Origin: Massariosphaeria phaeospora
Lineage: Eukaryota > Ascomycota > Dothideomycetes > Pleosporales
Assembly (NCBI GenBank): GCA_011032825.1
Contig: JAADJZ010000003.1
Coordinates: 310,001 to 374,000 of the forward strand
DNA length: 64,000 bases
Reading direction: 5' to 3'
A program made the position numbers and the translations under genes. The notes under the pieces were generated by a model. The model worked only from the letters and a program-made list of their open reading frames with translations, did not search any database and was not told the origin of the DNA. Below are positions 44,934-56,385 of the stretch, in pieces. Numbering within the stretch: position 1 is the first letter of the stretch; every line of letters begins with the position of its first letter.

Positions 44934-46092
44934 TTCTGTCTAGATTTGTGAGTGTTTTGTAACGCTCGGAAATCTAGACAGATTTTTTTTGGCAATTTTA
45001 GAGTATGGTTTTGCCTTTACATACTTTAAGACGCGCGGTGCAGCTTAAGGAACTCCCATAATCTTTAAGTTGCCACGGGATAGTGCTGTACTCCTACAAG
45101 CATATGGCTTTTACCGATGTAATGCACAGTAGTTCCTTCGAACATAGAAAACCTCAACTACAATAATGACACTAGCTTACCTCTATGTAGGTAGTCTTAT
45201 CTATGTACTACAGCAGAACTGCATTTAGAATAACGCTGAAGCTGGGCTCTAAAAGTACCTAGACCGACTGTGCACACTGCTTGAGTAAAGCTATGCAGGA
45301 CCTCCATAGCACAGTTTTCCTTGTTGCTTTACTTAGTTTATCTTCGGAACTTTGCTTACGCCTAGAACTTAGCCTACGCAGGTCCTTACGAAATTCTATG
45401 CCCACCTCGTCTAATTCTCTATAACTAGGCCGGAGTACCCCCAAGGATCTCAAGACTTTCGTTGGAACTCCGCGGCCGGTGACTCGGACAGAGTAACTAG
45501 CCAATAGCCAACCTATAGCGCACACGCGTCTTTTACTTACCTAAAGCAGGCTAGTCAGCGTAATCTGCTATTCTCTTAATTTTCCGTGTGAGACTTGCAC
45601 ATGCGGGTCTAGACAGTAACTCTCTAGACAGTGACTATCTGCACGCACACGTTACAGTACTGGCTCTAGTTCTCAGCTATAAGCTTTTTTCAGTATCTAG
45701 ATGTCTTCTGCTCTAACTAGGTAGACGAATCAAGAGAAGAGATGCACCCAATCACACTTATAATACTACTAGACTAGAGGCTGCTGCACGTAGCTCTTAC
45801 CGCTAGTGCACGCGCTTGCGTTAACTAGCCGGCAGCCTTACCTGCTAGTCCCATGACCTTAGGAAAACTAGTTCACTCTAACGGCAGAGGCTCGGACTAG
45901 GAGACTAGCTAATAGAAACTTGCTTAAGCTGCCTTCACCGCGTGTAGCTCTCCGATAGGCAGCCAGCGCGGGCTGTCGTTCCCCCAGCGCTAAGCAGCCG
46001 TAGATATTTAAGCTCAACGCTCTCTCTTTTCTCTCTTCTCTTTTTTCTTTTTTCTCTACATCCGCCTTTCGCACTCACAAATCTAGACAGAA
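44934..46092. mobile_element. 1.16-kb element with perfect 21-bp terminal inverted repeats
   Basis: 44934-44954 (TTCTGTCTAGATTTGTGA and three more bases) is exactly reverse-complementary to 46072-46092. The left end starts 3 nt after the 3' end of the tRNA-like gene. TCTAGACAG recurs inside at about 44973, 45608 and 45623. Interior frames are short (88 codons at minus 45259-45525) and not recognisably transposase, so this would be a non-autonomous element. No clear target duplication was found. Confidence 0.65.
44935..44990 (+). terminator. 13-bp stem hairpin followed by T8, downstream of the tRNA-like gene
   Basis: TCTGTCTAGATTT at 44935-44947 pairs with 44970-44982 across a 22-nt loop, then eight Ts at 44983-44990. 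The T-run would terminate RNA polymerase III. The hairpin reuses the terminal repeat of the element, so it may be incidental. Confidence 0.45.
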
Positions 46093-46134
46093 ATTCACTT
46101 TCAGGTGGAGCACTTAGAGCAGTCCGGTCGTTTT

Positions 46135-46527
46135 GTAAGTACATCTTCCTCTGCTCAACACTCACATTGACTGACATTGATTGCAGACATGACCGGACTA
46201 CCCCAACGGGGCAGTTACTGACCGGGCCGTCCAGTACACCCTTAACTGCTCTCTGTACGAGCATGAGCAGTTGTTGGGCGGCCCGGTCAAAACGCCCACA
46301 ACTGCTCTCTGTACGATGGTGCAGTTGTTCATTCGGTAGGTACATGTCCACTTCTTCTGCACTCACATTGACTGACAATGATGGCAGATTCCTCCTTCTT
46401 CTCTTCGGCACTCTGGATCTTTATCGTCTTCCGCCACCTTCAGCACTGCCGTCCAACCTTTCACCACTCTCGAATTTCGCGTAAGTCACTCACTTCTTCC
46501 ATCTCTTCATTGCTGACCAAGTCACAG
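46135..46527 (+). repeat. Duplicated intron-like and exon-like segments
   Basis: Two 52-nt intron-like blocks (46135-46186 and 46336-46387) share ACTCACATTGACTGACA and GT...CAG ends. A third (46481-46527) also has GTAAGT, GCTGACC and CACAG. Between the first two, AACTGCTCTCTGTACGA...GCAGTTGTT occurs twice (about 46232 and 46290). The blocks might be exons of a plus-strand gene ending near 46670, but all three frames are open in part and I could not choose one. Confidence 0.5.
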
Positions 46528-47048
46528 CAACAACTGCCCTCGGCTTCAGCCATCACGTTGCCTCGGCGAGTCTTTTATGCTGCTGCTTGGGGAGTGTTGT
46601 GGAGGATGTCACTGTCAAGGTCAAGGTCGTGCATGGATGGGTGGAATGGTCAGCTCTGCTAGATAGTCACTGTTCCTGTTGAATGCGAAGTCGTCTGCAC
46701 ATCACCTTCCTGTTCCAATGCCTATGACTTGCATGTGCCTCTGTCTCCTCGTAATTTGTAGCTAGGTGCTGTTGCCTCATCTGTCCGTTCTTGCCCCGCG
46801 AATAGGCGGCGAGTGGCGAATCTCGTGGACCACATCGCCGAATGCCCACCCATTGCTACAGGACACGAACAACGAGCAGCCTTCTACTATCAAGCTCGCG
46901 ACCTACCAACCAGCTACGCTCGATCACAAACCTCAAGTTGCATCGCCTGAAATCTGCAAACCGCACTATCCTAGCTACAAGCCAGATCACTCTCTCCAAC
47001 CGGCCTCCACATCGCCCTCCATCGGCCTTCTCCCTCCAAGCCGCCAAA

Positions 47049-47393
47049 ATGGAGCTACTCATCCTCCTCCTCCCCAATATCGCGCACCTCATCCACCTGA
47101 CCAGCAACGTGCTCTTCGTGTACGTCGGATTGAGGATGCTCTTGGACTTCGCCGCCCTTCGGGGCTTCCAGAACATCCTCGGGGCCAACGTGGTCGTCAT
47201 GGCGAATAGGGATACATGGACTTTCGTCTTCGTAGTGATGGCCTTCTTTTTGGACATCATCACTACAGCCACCCAGGTCAAGAGTGCCTGGGATTTGGGC
47301 TGCGTGGGCGTGAAGACGGTGGTGCTGCTGGCGGTGACGGCGCTTGAGCTGGAGCCGAAGCTGTTGCCGCAGTGGTGGGACTTGTATCCATGA
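47049..47393 (+). CDS. Small multi-pass membrane protein
   Basis: Single exon, 114 aa, starting in good context (GCCAAAATGGAG). The frame is open upstream to 46842, but that part has no hydrophobic or conserved character. The protein has about three hydrophobic helices: residues 4-32 (LILLLPNIAHLIHL, then VLFVYVGLRMLL), 47-71 (DTWTFVFVVMAFFLDIITTA) and 84-101 (VGVKTVVLLAVTALEL). It ends WWDLYP. Resembles a small fungal integral membrane protein; no family or function recognised. Confidence 0.65.
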   Translation: MELLILLLPNIAHLIHLTSNVLFVYVGLRMLLDFAALRGFQNILGANVVVMANRDTWTFVFVVMAFFLDIITTATQVKSAWDLGCVGVKTVVLLAVTALELEPKLLPQWWDLYP

Positions 47394-50300
47394 GAGGCGG
47401 AGAGAGCTGCTTGCGCGGGAGCTGTGGACGGGGGCGTCGTCTCTGGGGGAGCGACGGCGAGGTTATGGGGGCTGCATACTTTCTATAGACAGTAATGAAT
47501 CCGCCGGCTGCGCAAAGCAGTTAGGCGTCTTCCTGTACAGCATTGCCAGTCCCAGCATATGAGATCGCAGTGGCTCTCAGTGTAGTTTACGGGATACGAT
47601 TGAGCGTCACGTCGCATCCCAAGAGTCATCAGCCCGCGAGATGCAAACTAAGCCCATTGTGCAGCTTTGGGCGGCCATTTCAGCCGCTCTTTGTTGGCGG
47701 GCACAATGCGCGTTGCCAGTGATGCCCCCTGTGTGACCAATTGCCGAGTCGCCCCGCGAAAGGCACTGCGGGCTGGCACACCAACACCAGCACCAAACTC
47801 CCACCCCGACATCATTAACATCACGACGATCGTTTCAGACCTACCAGCATCTACGGCAGTGCTTCAGCCTCCTCGTATGGGCAGCACGGGAACACTGCCC
47901 TCCTCGCGCACCGCCAGCCTCCCCTCGACGCCATCGCGGCAAGACGAATTTTCAGCGGAAGTCAACACCACGCCCCTGGCTTCGTTCTACACGTTCGGCG
48001 GAGGGATACAAGTACAAGCATGTCGATAAGGCGATCCAGAGCATCGGGCAGGCCGAGACGCACTCTGCGGGTCTAGTTTCTGTGCGATGGCGTTCGGACC
48101 GCGCCGCCAGTCCGGCGTTGCGCATGAGCCAAACCGACAGCTACAGGGCCCATGGGCTCAGGCTACTCGTGGAGATGGTCTCTGCGCCGTCTTGTGTGTG
48201 TTACGACTCGTCGTGTTGGTGTTACTAATGAGCTGGCGCAGGTGTCTTTTCGGCCAACGACAGCCTCCAAGGCTCCCACAGCCCCACACGTCGCACGATG
48301 CCATGCTACTTACGACGGTCGATTACAACATCCTTACAAGCTGAATCAGTGTTCTGGGCAGACATGTCGCGTTCGGGCAGCGAAAATTGCTTACCTACAA
48401 TGGCTATGTGGGTTTTGGTGCCAGCCCCTCCACCCCGCCATGCACTGACTGCACCATGGCGGGTGACATCACACATTTGAAGACTAGGGCTTGTTTGGCA
48501 TGCCAGGCCGGGCGCTCGCTAAGCCAATCTTACGCCTGTAAGTAGGGTCTATGATACCCACTTGCGTGCACAGACCTTCACACTCGCAGTGGCACCGGTT
48601 GGCCGACGCTCCCATCTCCCTACCTTGTCGGCTCAACAATTTCGGCGACATCGCACCCGAAACAACTCTACGAACGGAGGCATCATGGTCACGGCATCAG
48701 TGGGCACCTGGCAGGTACAATAGTCGACGGGATAACACTCGCAGACGTCGAGGCCAATGTCGAAGCCGAGTGCGCGACTCGAGACCTCGCCCTGCCACGG
48801 CTACTTCACACTTCTCAATGCTTACGAGATGCGCAACAGCTCCGAGTGAGCCACTGTCGAGCTGGTATAAACGCGAAATGAGCGCGGATATGGTCAGTCA
48901 ATTCCACCTTGTGCCTGCCAGCTCTGTTTCCGAAGCGGCGACGGACAAGGCAACTCCCAAAGACAGCTCAGCATCGAGAGCTCATCAGAATAATGGCTGA
49001 CATGAACTTGACACGCAGAGACATCCTAGGTCCTTGTCGCCGATTAATTGCAGTTTCGCCGGCTCGGTCTTTGAGCTCCTCGAGCCGAAACCGTCTTCGA
49101 GAGCCCCCGGGCTATTGAGCTTCAGGAGACGACGAAAATAATACGAACGATAACTTGCGGAGGTATGCGAGCGACGGTGGGGGGCTGTTCGTAAATGGCC
49201 TGCCACTCGATCCCTAGGCCGACTGCACCACACTGCTGTTTTGCGGTTGCAGACGAGACAACATTATGACGGCAAGAAGAGTAAAACACAGAGCCATGCA
49301 AGATCGACGGTCCGCAGTGCTTACCTTGTGCGGTACCGCGGGCCGCATCATCGGCGACGGCGACGACAACAGTGGCGAGCATCATTGACGAGCATCATCA
49401 TTGAAGTGAGTACCAGATAAATCAGTCAGTCTACTCAGAGTCTCTGGATGAGTGGACAGAGCATGTACTAACGCCCGGCCATGGGCCAGCAGCAGATCTA
49501 CAGCTTCGGCGACATGGCTTACCTCTCGAACGAGATACATACTACAATGCGACACGGTGCCATAGCGAAGGCGATGACGCCGAAAATCACTGGCGGATGG
49601 CATCGGTGGGGAAGGGGCAACGTCACAAGAACAATGTCCTTGTCTGCACAAGCCGTCGGACACAATGTCTCGGAGAACATCAGGGATGCTACCAAGGCAC
49701 GTCTCGCCCTCGGGAGTTTACGCAGAAGAGTCTAACGGTTAGCATGGAGTCAGGCAGTGGTATTTGCGAGCAAATTCGCTTCGACGCGGCCCGTTCGAAA
49801 ACATCGAGAGTGTCGAGAGCGTTGGACAGAGCTACAAGCTGGACAGCGGTCCATACAATGCGCGACAGATCTTGGCTGAAGTCAACACAATGTTCGCACG
49901 TCTTGCGAAGGTACGTCTTCATCTCCATACCCCTAGAGCCTGGCCAGATGGTCGACGCGGAGCACAACAACACCTCGCGCGACCTTGTCAGGCGCGGGCT
50001 CCGAACGTTGACAGCGCCGATGGCGTCGAGAAGTCGAGAGCATGAACTAACGATCTTAGGTCTGGAACCTCTACTCGAGAGGGCACACAATCCAGATCGA
50101 AATCGACTTGCGGGTACCGTGGCAACGGGTCGGAAAGCCAGGTGGGAAGGGAGAGCGCTCTCCTCGAAGAGACCTGGTGGTTAGTAACACCATGCAAATG
50201 ACTGACTTACTGCTAACAATCCTGCACCACTCTAGCTTGATCGAGTCCCCTCAAACGAGCGTCGAAGGCTCCCCACCGAACGCCACGCATTCACGACCGA

Positions 50301-53300
50301 GCCGAGAAGCCGGGTGTAAGATACTGGGAATACCGGAGGTCCGCGGCGACGTGATCTGGAGTGGCGCCTCTGATAGAGCCGGAATAAAAGCACGATTCGG
50401 CTCGTAGACGGTGTCGAGGTGACTAGTTACAAGACATCGGGGACAACAGGTGTCCGCTGCAATTTGTGGCGGAATGTCCAGTCTCCCTCGACGGTGCAAG
50501 AATAAGAGCTCGACAGCTCGCGCAAGATCAACGACACCTGCAGCATGACAACGTCATTTGTCTTGCAGGCATGCAATTGCCGTCGAGTAGGTGGTTTTGC
50601 AGCAACAGCTTTGGCCCGGCGGCCCGATGCTCGAGTACTGATGCCACACAGGACCAACGCAGAGAAGGAGGACGAGCACAACGAGAGAGCGCGGTCGAAA
50701 ATGACGGAGCTCCACCCATCAGACGCGGATACCACTGAAGCCGGCAGCCAGTTCCATGGAATTGACGACCACACCAGTAGCTACAGACCGGCATGAAGTT
50801 CGACTACAACAAATCCAGAAGGGATAGGTTTCTTTCTGCTGGACAGCCTGGATCTCGGATGCAATAGAATGGTGTCTAGCCCATTGCAAGAGTTGATGGT
50901 TGGCTCTTTTAGTTTGGAGTCCGCTTTGCACCTTCTCGTGCTTGACTGGCCGGGCGAACTTGCATGACTCCAAGGCGAGTGAGTTGACCCCCAGCACTAC
51001 GTCTGGGTCTTCCATTCGCGTCGGGAACACTGCAAAGTCCAATTGTCGTACATTTGAGCAGATGCGCGAGTAATCATAGTAACGGCCGCAACGACCGACC
51101 CTTTCTTCATCGCATGCGATAATAGCGGAACCCACGCATCGAGTCCATCGTTCTTGTCATCGAACGCGACGGTAGCTCCCTCGCTCAGGTGCCACCATCC
51201 TCTGCATGGGGATAACCGAGCCCGGAAGACCGACCCCCCCAGAGACATATCCGGTGCGGTACAGGGCCTGATCATTGATCTGCGAGTTTCTTCAGCGAGG
51301 TTACGAACTCAGAACCTCGCGGTAACACCGGTTGTCGCACTCGGGCTTCCGTGAGCGGAATCAAGAACTTGATGGAATCCCTTCTCGATTATCTTCCCGC
51401 CGACCTGAATTTCCGCCATGTTCCCCGCCCGCGATGACAGAAGCCATTCTGTCCTTATTCTCGATAACCGTGCCGAGGACATACGGATTGGTGACTTGTA
51501 TGCTGCTCGGAGATGGCATGGACACTGGAGGACGGCCGCTTGGTATACACACCGGGCGGGATCGAGAGCGGCCAGTATAATCAAGACCAATTTCGAGGTC
51601 AACACAATGGCAGAGACACGGAAGGTCAGATCCATGGCGCAGCAGGTCATGCTTCTGGCTCTATGGTGAATAGGAACGGCAGTGTTCACGATGCCTCTAC
51701 GTGGTTTGTGATGACTCATTCTTCCCGCGTCGTACGCCAGACCTTTGAAGTACTGGAGCCAAAACTTCGATGGTGTCGATTGCGATTCCAGAGACAACAA
51801 AACCAACAAATGCTAGCGTCCCGTTACACTGGAGAGCTTGCTATACCGGAGGCGACGGAGCTTACAGATGACGGTCAGCTCTTCGATCGAAAACGATAGC
51901 GACAGCGGTCTCGACACTGTCCAGTTTGGCGGATTGCGAATAAGGCTTTCGACGGAGTCCAACGAAGGACATGTATGAGATCCTCGAGTGTGATCCCAGC
52001 TTGAAGCTCGTTGAACCGGGGCTCTCTCGGCGTTCATCGGGCGCATAAGAAATCCAGTGGCACTTCGCGAAAGCGTCACAATGATCTGGCCAGCCCGGAC
52101 TATCCTTGGAGAGTGGAACGATGTGATATCACACTGCTGAAGCCTGTCGAGAATCCATCGGATCTTTCGAATTCGGAGAATCGGTCTTCGTTCCTTTGGA
52201 AATTGACATAGACCGCGAGGAATGAGGCCAGTATTTTCCGCGCGACAGATTTTGCAAGCCATGGCGTGGACAAAGCAAGGTACCGGCGTCCATGACTCCC
52301 GTCAAGTAAGTGCAACCACCTTCTCTTTTCCATCTCCTCGAATGATGAACACCTGCGGCGGCTGGCTTGAATCCCCAGTCGCTGCATACACTTGAACCGA
52401 CTGTGAACCTGGCCTTGTGCTGTGGAGCGCTCATGACGATTAGCTTGTCTGATCTTCGTATCCCAATCTGATATCTCGACACTGCGCTATGTTCGACACA
52501 CGTCCGCTGACTGATATAGTGTTCGAAGTAAACCGTAGTTGATGCGCAGACTCGACATCGGTAATTTGCGAACCTCATGTCGTTCTTTCGTATCATGAGA
52601 TGAGCCGAATCAGCCACTGCGTACACTCGAACCGGATGCGAACCGAACCGGATGTGAACCTGGAATTCGTGCTGTAGAGCGCTGTTTGACATGTCTGATG
52701 TGTTGAATCTTCGATTCCTGCATTCGATTATCGTAATCTCGATTGAGAGGACCGAGATCCTCGGAATGCATGAAGCCCCTTCGTTGAGAACGCCACAAGC
52801 CTTGCGTGAGAAGCAGGTCCGCGTATGCTTTCGCTTTCAGCGCCGGCTGGTGTAGAACGAGGGCAATGCAAGCATATGAGCATGCTTGCGTGAAACCTGA
52901 AGGACGACTGGGAAGTGCATTGTAAACATCGACCCGGTCATTTTCGATCTATTCGGACAGGAATGTGGCCATAAGACATCTGTGGAATGTAAGGCCAAAT
53001 TCCTCGTATGCAAAGCCCCCGCAATCTCAGGACTGTAGACTTGTAAAACAAGTGTCGTCGTGTTCTGCCCGGGGACTTGTCTTCAAGTCAAGCAGATTGG
53101 AGTTGATCTCGGAAGTAGGACAGTCTTTCAGGAGATGGGTGGCCCGGAAGGCGAAGTCGTTGCACGCGATGTCCAAGTCTCGGGATCGGGATAGGGTGTC
53201 TGGAAAGAGCGACATGCTTCTTCGGAAGGCGAAACTGCGCACACGACATGTACAGCATCAATCCGACACGAGAAACACTCAAAACCGTCATCGCCGGAGC

Positions 53301-53990
53301 GACGGATGACGCTTTCCAGCTCATGTACGACCTCGCGTGATCGTTCCAGCGACGGCGTTGAGTCGCATGCCATAGACTGCTGGCAAGACTGACGATTGTT
53401 GTGCCGGGGGAAAGTCTCATCGTTCCTGCGAAGCTGCAAAGTCGTGAACGAAAGGGTGAATGAGGAACCAGTAGGAGCTCGATAACTGGGTCGAATGTCA
53501 GCTCTGTACCATGTTTGAAGGAACTTACCGCCGGCGAACATTCGCCAGGTCCGCGATTTGGGCATGGATGCACTGCAACCGACTTTGCAAAGGCCTATCG
53601 TATCTGGAACGCCAGACAATCTGGTAACAACTAGAGCGCCGGATTAGTACATGTGCTCGACTGAAAAACACCCTACTTCGAATGCCCACCGAGGCCAAAG
53701 ACACGCAGTTCCGAGAAAGGCGTTTCCTCGCCGAAGGCAACAAATCATCTGCATGAACCGGCGACAGGTCGTGGAATGATTGGAACGGACATCGTCCGGC
53801 TTCTGAGGGAGACATGATCAGTATATGCACAACGCGTATTGTGAGAGTGGACTTACCAACTTCAAGCATTCATCAAAACTGAGCCCAGAGCTCGTGAAAG
53901 CCAGTCGAAAATCCTGCTAAAGCATCAAAGAAACGGCAATGTTCGTTCAGCAAGGATGGGAATCATGGGGATTGGCTATGCATCATTTCA
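47394..53990. other. 6.6 kb of degenerate sequence without a confident gene
   Basis: Many protein-like scraps with leftover splice signals occur in changing frames: plus 48000-48180 (YKYKHVDKAIQSIGQAETHS) and plus 50059-50184 (VWNLYSRGHTIQIEIDLRV) between CTAAC-type branch sites. Related scraps recur: GAGGTCAACACAATG-type words after a CAATACAA-like block near 48720, 49850 and 51580, and FE(L/V)LEPK-coding words near 49070 and 51745. The picture is of old, diverged duplications of coding sequence. No unit could be defined. Confidence 0.4.
52378..52690. repeat. Diverged direct repeat, ~235 bp apart
   Basis: GTCGCTGCATACACTTGAACC at about 52378 and GCCACTGCGTACACTCGAACC at about 52612 begin related segments. 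Both continue TGTGAACCTGG, GTGCTGT and GAGCGCT. The second carries an extra GATGCGAACCGAACC. Confidence 0.7.
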
Positions 53991-53991
53991 T

Positions 53992-54259
53992 GCGTATCTC
54001 CTGCCCGATGTTAGCGATACAATCGACACATGCATCATGCAGCCAGAATATCTTACCGAAGGCGACTGCTCATGCCCTGAGCCTCTCATCATGATGTGGG
54101 AAAAGTGATTCCCAAAATACTCCAAATCATCACGGTCAAACTGCGATCGGTCAAAAGGGCGTGGATGGAGGGAGTCTATGTTCATCGTGCAATCCGTATC
54201 TCCTGTCTTTGGTTAGCAGCGTGATCGACAAATCCACCGTGCAGCTGGAATCAACTTAC
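53992..54259 (-). repeat. Duplicated exon/intron unit, 202-bp period
   Basis: On the minus strand, intron-like blocks 54203-54259 (GTAAGTTG ... GCTAACCAAAGACAG) and 54001-54056 (GTAAGATA ... GCTAACATCGGGCAG) are similar and both run into GGAGATACG. The 146-nt block between them encodes MNIDSLHPRPFDRSQFDRDD in one frame. Product not recognised. Confidence 0.6.
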
Positions 54260-55344
54260 CGAGTACGATTTCTCAAGAAATCGATGTGCTTGCAATAGCG
54301 GTAGAAGAACGAACATTCGTGAAATCTGCCAACACATCAAAACGAACGACAGTAGATCGCGAGATCGGGAACGGCGGGAAATGGCTACTCATTGTATCGG
54401 TTGTGTCTGGGGGGATCGAAGGTTCCTGTATGCTGTCAGCGTCGAAACCACCTCATGCATGCGAGAAGATCTACCACCCACGAAAGCTCGCCATCTCCTT
54501 GGACTTGCAATGTCTGGTGTGTGCGAACACTTGCTGAATCTGCGGAACGATGGAGACGAGCGGCGATGATTCGAAAAGCCGAAGGAACCGTGTGACCCTC
54601 ATGGCAAACGCGGGTTGGTCGAGAAAAGTACTGTCCGCAGTCAATATTGCGATCATACATGCACTCTCGCCATCTGGGGACGTTCTAAACTGCCCATTTC
54701 CATCATATCCATGTTCTGGCAGCGTCTGAGAAATGCGTTCCGCTCGAGAGGAACCTATCGAATCGTCAACGAAACCCGAGACATTGAGATACTTGGATAT
54801 TGGGGGAGGTATATGTTCGCCATGCCAACTTCAGTGTCGTAGAGGCAACGATTCCTGTCTGGAGTAAGCTATACAGTCAAACATACGCCTGCTTTGAGGA
54901 CATACCAACTGAAAACCTTCAAATATCCGGAAATCTGCTATGTTCGTAGACAGCGTATGCATGCTCGCGAGCAAGTACGACTGGAATGCTCTGTCAGCAA
55001 GGACACCTTAGTTCAGCCGCTCGGGTACTCACTCGTTCAATCATGTCCAAAATGCCAAACGATCAGTGCAGCTCCGCGTGAGCATTGGTCGAATAATAGA
55101 GCCGCATGCCTCCTTCGTGATCGACTTGGTCGCATTCGCCTGTTCATCAGAATCTCCTGAGATTGTGGTCGTGCTGTGAGAAAGGGGACATCTGACTGGG
55201 CCTGAGACTGAGACTGGAGCGATGCTGAGACTGAGAATGGAGGACGTGATGAGGCTCAGAGAAGGCGAGATCGACAAAGTCGAACGAAGACTTGGAAAGC
55301 GGAAGATGTGATGTGACAAGGTGAGAAATGAGGAGAGATGTGTA
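54260..55344. other. No gene recognised
   Basis: Short frames only. The sequence resembles the degenerate stretch to its left and leads into the next array. Confidence 0.4.
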
Positions 55345-56385
55345 TGAATACTCGAACCGCCATGGGCGTTGGCCGAAACGAATCCATGGATGGCTGGGAG
55401 AGAGATAGCTAAGCGTCGGAAAAGAGAAAGACCAGAAAGGCGGGCGGGACTTGACTAGAAAGGGTGTAGCTTGGATGACGGAGAACCGAATATTCGAACC
55501 GCCGTGGGCGTTGGCCGAAATGTATCGATGGATGGCTGGGACGGAGATCGCTGAGGATCGCGAAAGAGACGAGGAACGGCGGATGGGATGATGCGGGAAT
55601 GCGGAGAAGACGGATGAGAAGATTTGGAGAAAGACGTGCCAGAATTGAGTTGAGGGGATGCAAAACGACAAAGAACTGAATACTCGAACGCCATGGGCGT
55701 TGGCCAGAAAGAATGGATGATGAGCCGGAGAAGAGATAGGGATGGTCCGGAAAAGAGCTGAACTCGGCAATGGCGGATCGGAGGATATGGGTGTGCGGAC
55801 TCGATCGATGAAGCGATATAGAGAAAGACGTGCGAGGCTTGAGTTGAAAGGATGTAGAACCGAGACCTGAATACTCGAACCGCCATAGGCGTTGGCCAAA
55901 ACGAACGAATGAAGGGCTGGAAAGCGATAGCAACGGATTGGAAAGGCGATAGACGATGGACGGCGGTTAGGGCGAGGTCGACAATGCAGACAAGACGAAC
56001 GAAAGAGTGGAAAAGAGATAGACTTGGGATGGCGAACGAGGGTATGTGAGACTGCAGAAGAGAAGATTGAAGAGCCGAGGAAGATACGAATGAGGACTAT
56101 GCAGGAGAGCGATGTGGAAGACTGTGAATGAAGAAGAGAGAGGATGACTGGGAATGCAGAGTTGAGGATGCGCAAGACCTGAGTGGAAGGGAGAGAAGAT
56201 GAATACTCGGACCGCCATTGGCGTTGGCTTTGGAGATGTGCATCAACAAGAACAGGAGCGGGAGAAGATGTCTGAGACCTGAATACTCGAACCACCATTG
56301 GCGTTGGCATTGGAGACGTGCGAGTAGCATGGAGGGGAGATGCCAGAGAACTGAATACTCGGACCGCCATGGGCGTTGGCCTTGA
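55345..56385. repeat. Repeat array around a ~28-bp core, about 7 copies
   Basis: The core GAATACTCGAACCGCCATGG followed by GCGTTGGCC recurs near 55345, 55488, 55678, 55869, 56201, 56281 and 56353. The spacers (about 72-330 bp, several near 190) are also similar in part. A 417-codon minus frame runs through the array but merely repeats with it, so I do not call a gene. Confidence 0.85.

Noticed and set aside
46842..47048. N-terminal extension of the membrane protein at 47049
   Set aside because: Extension is Ser/Arg/Pro-rich without conservation cues and would bury the hydrophobic start; the Met at 47049 has a better context.
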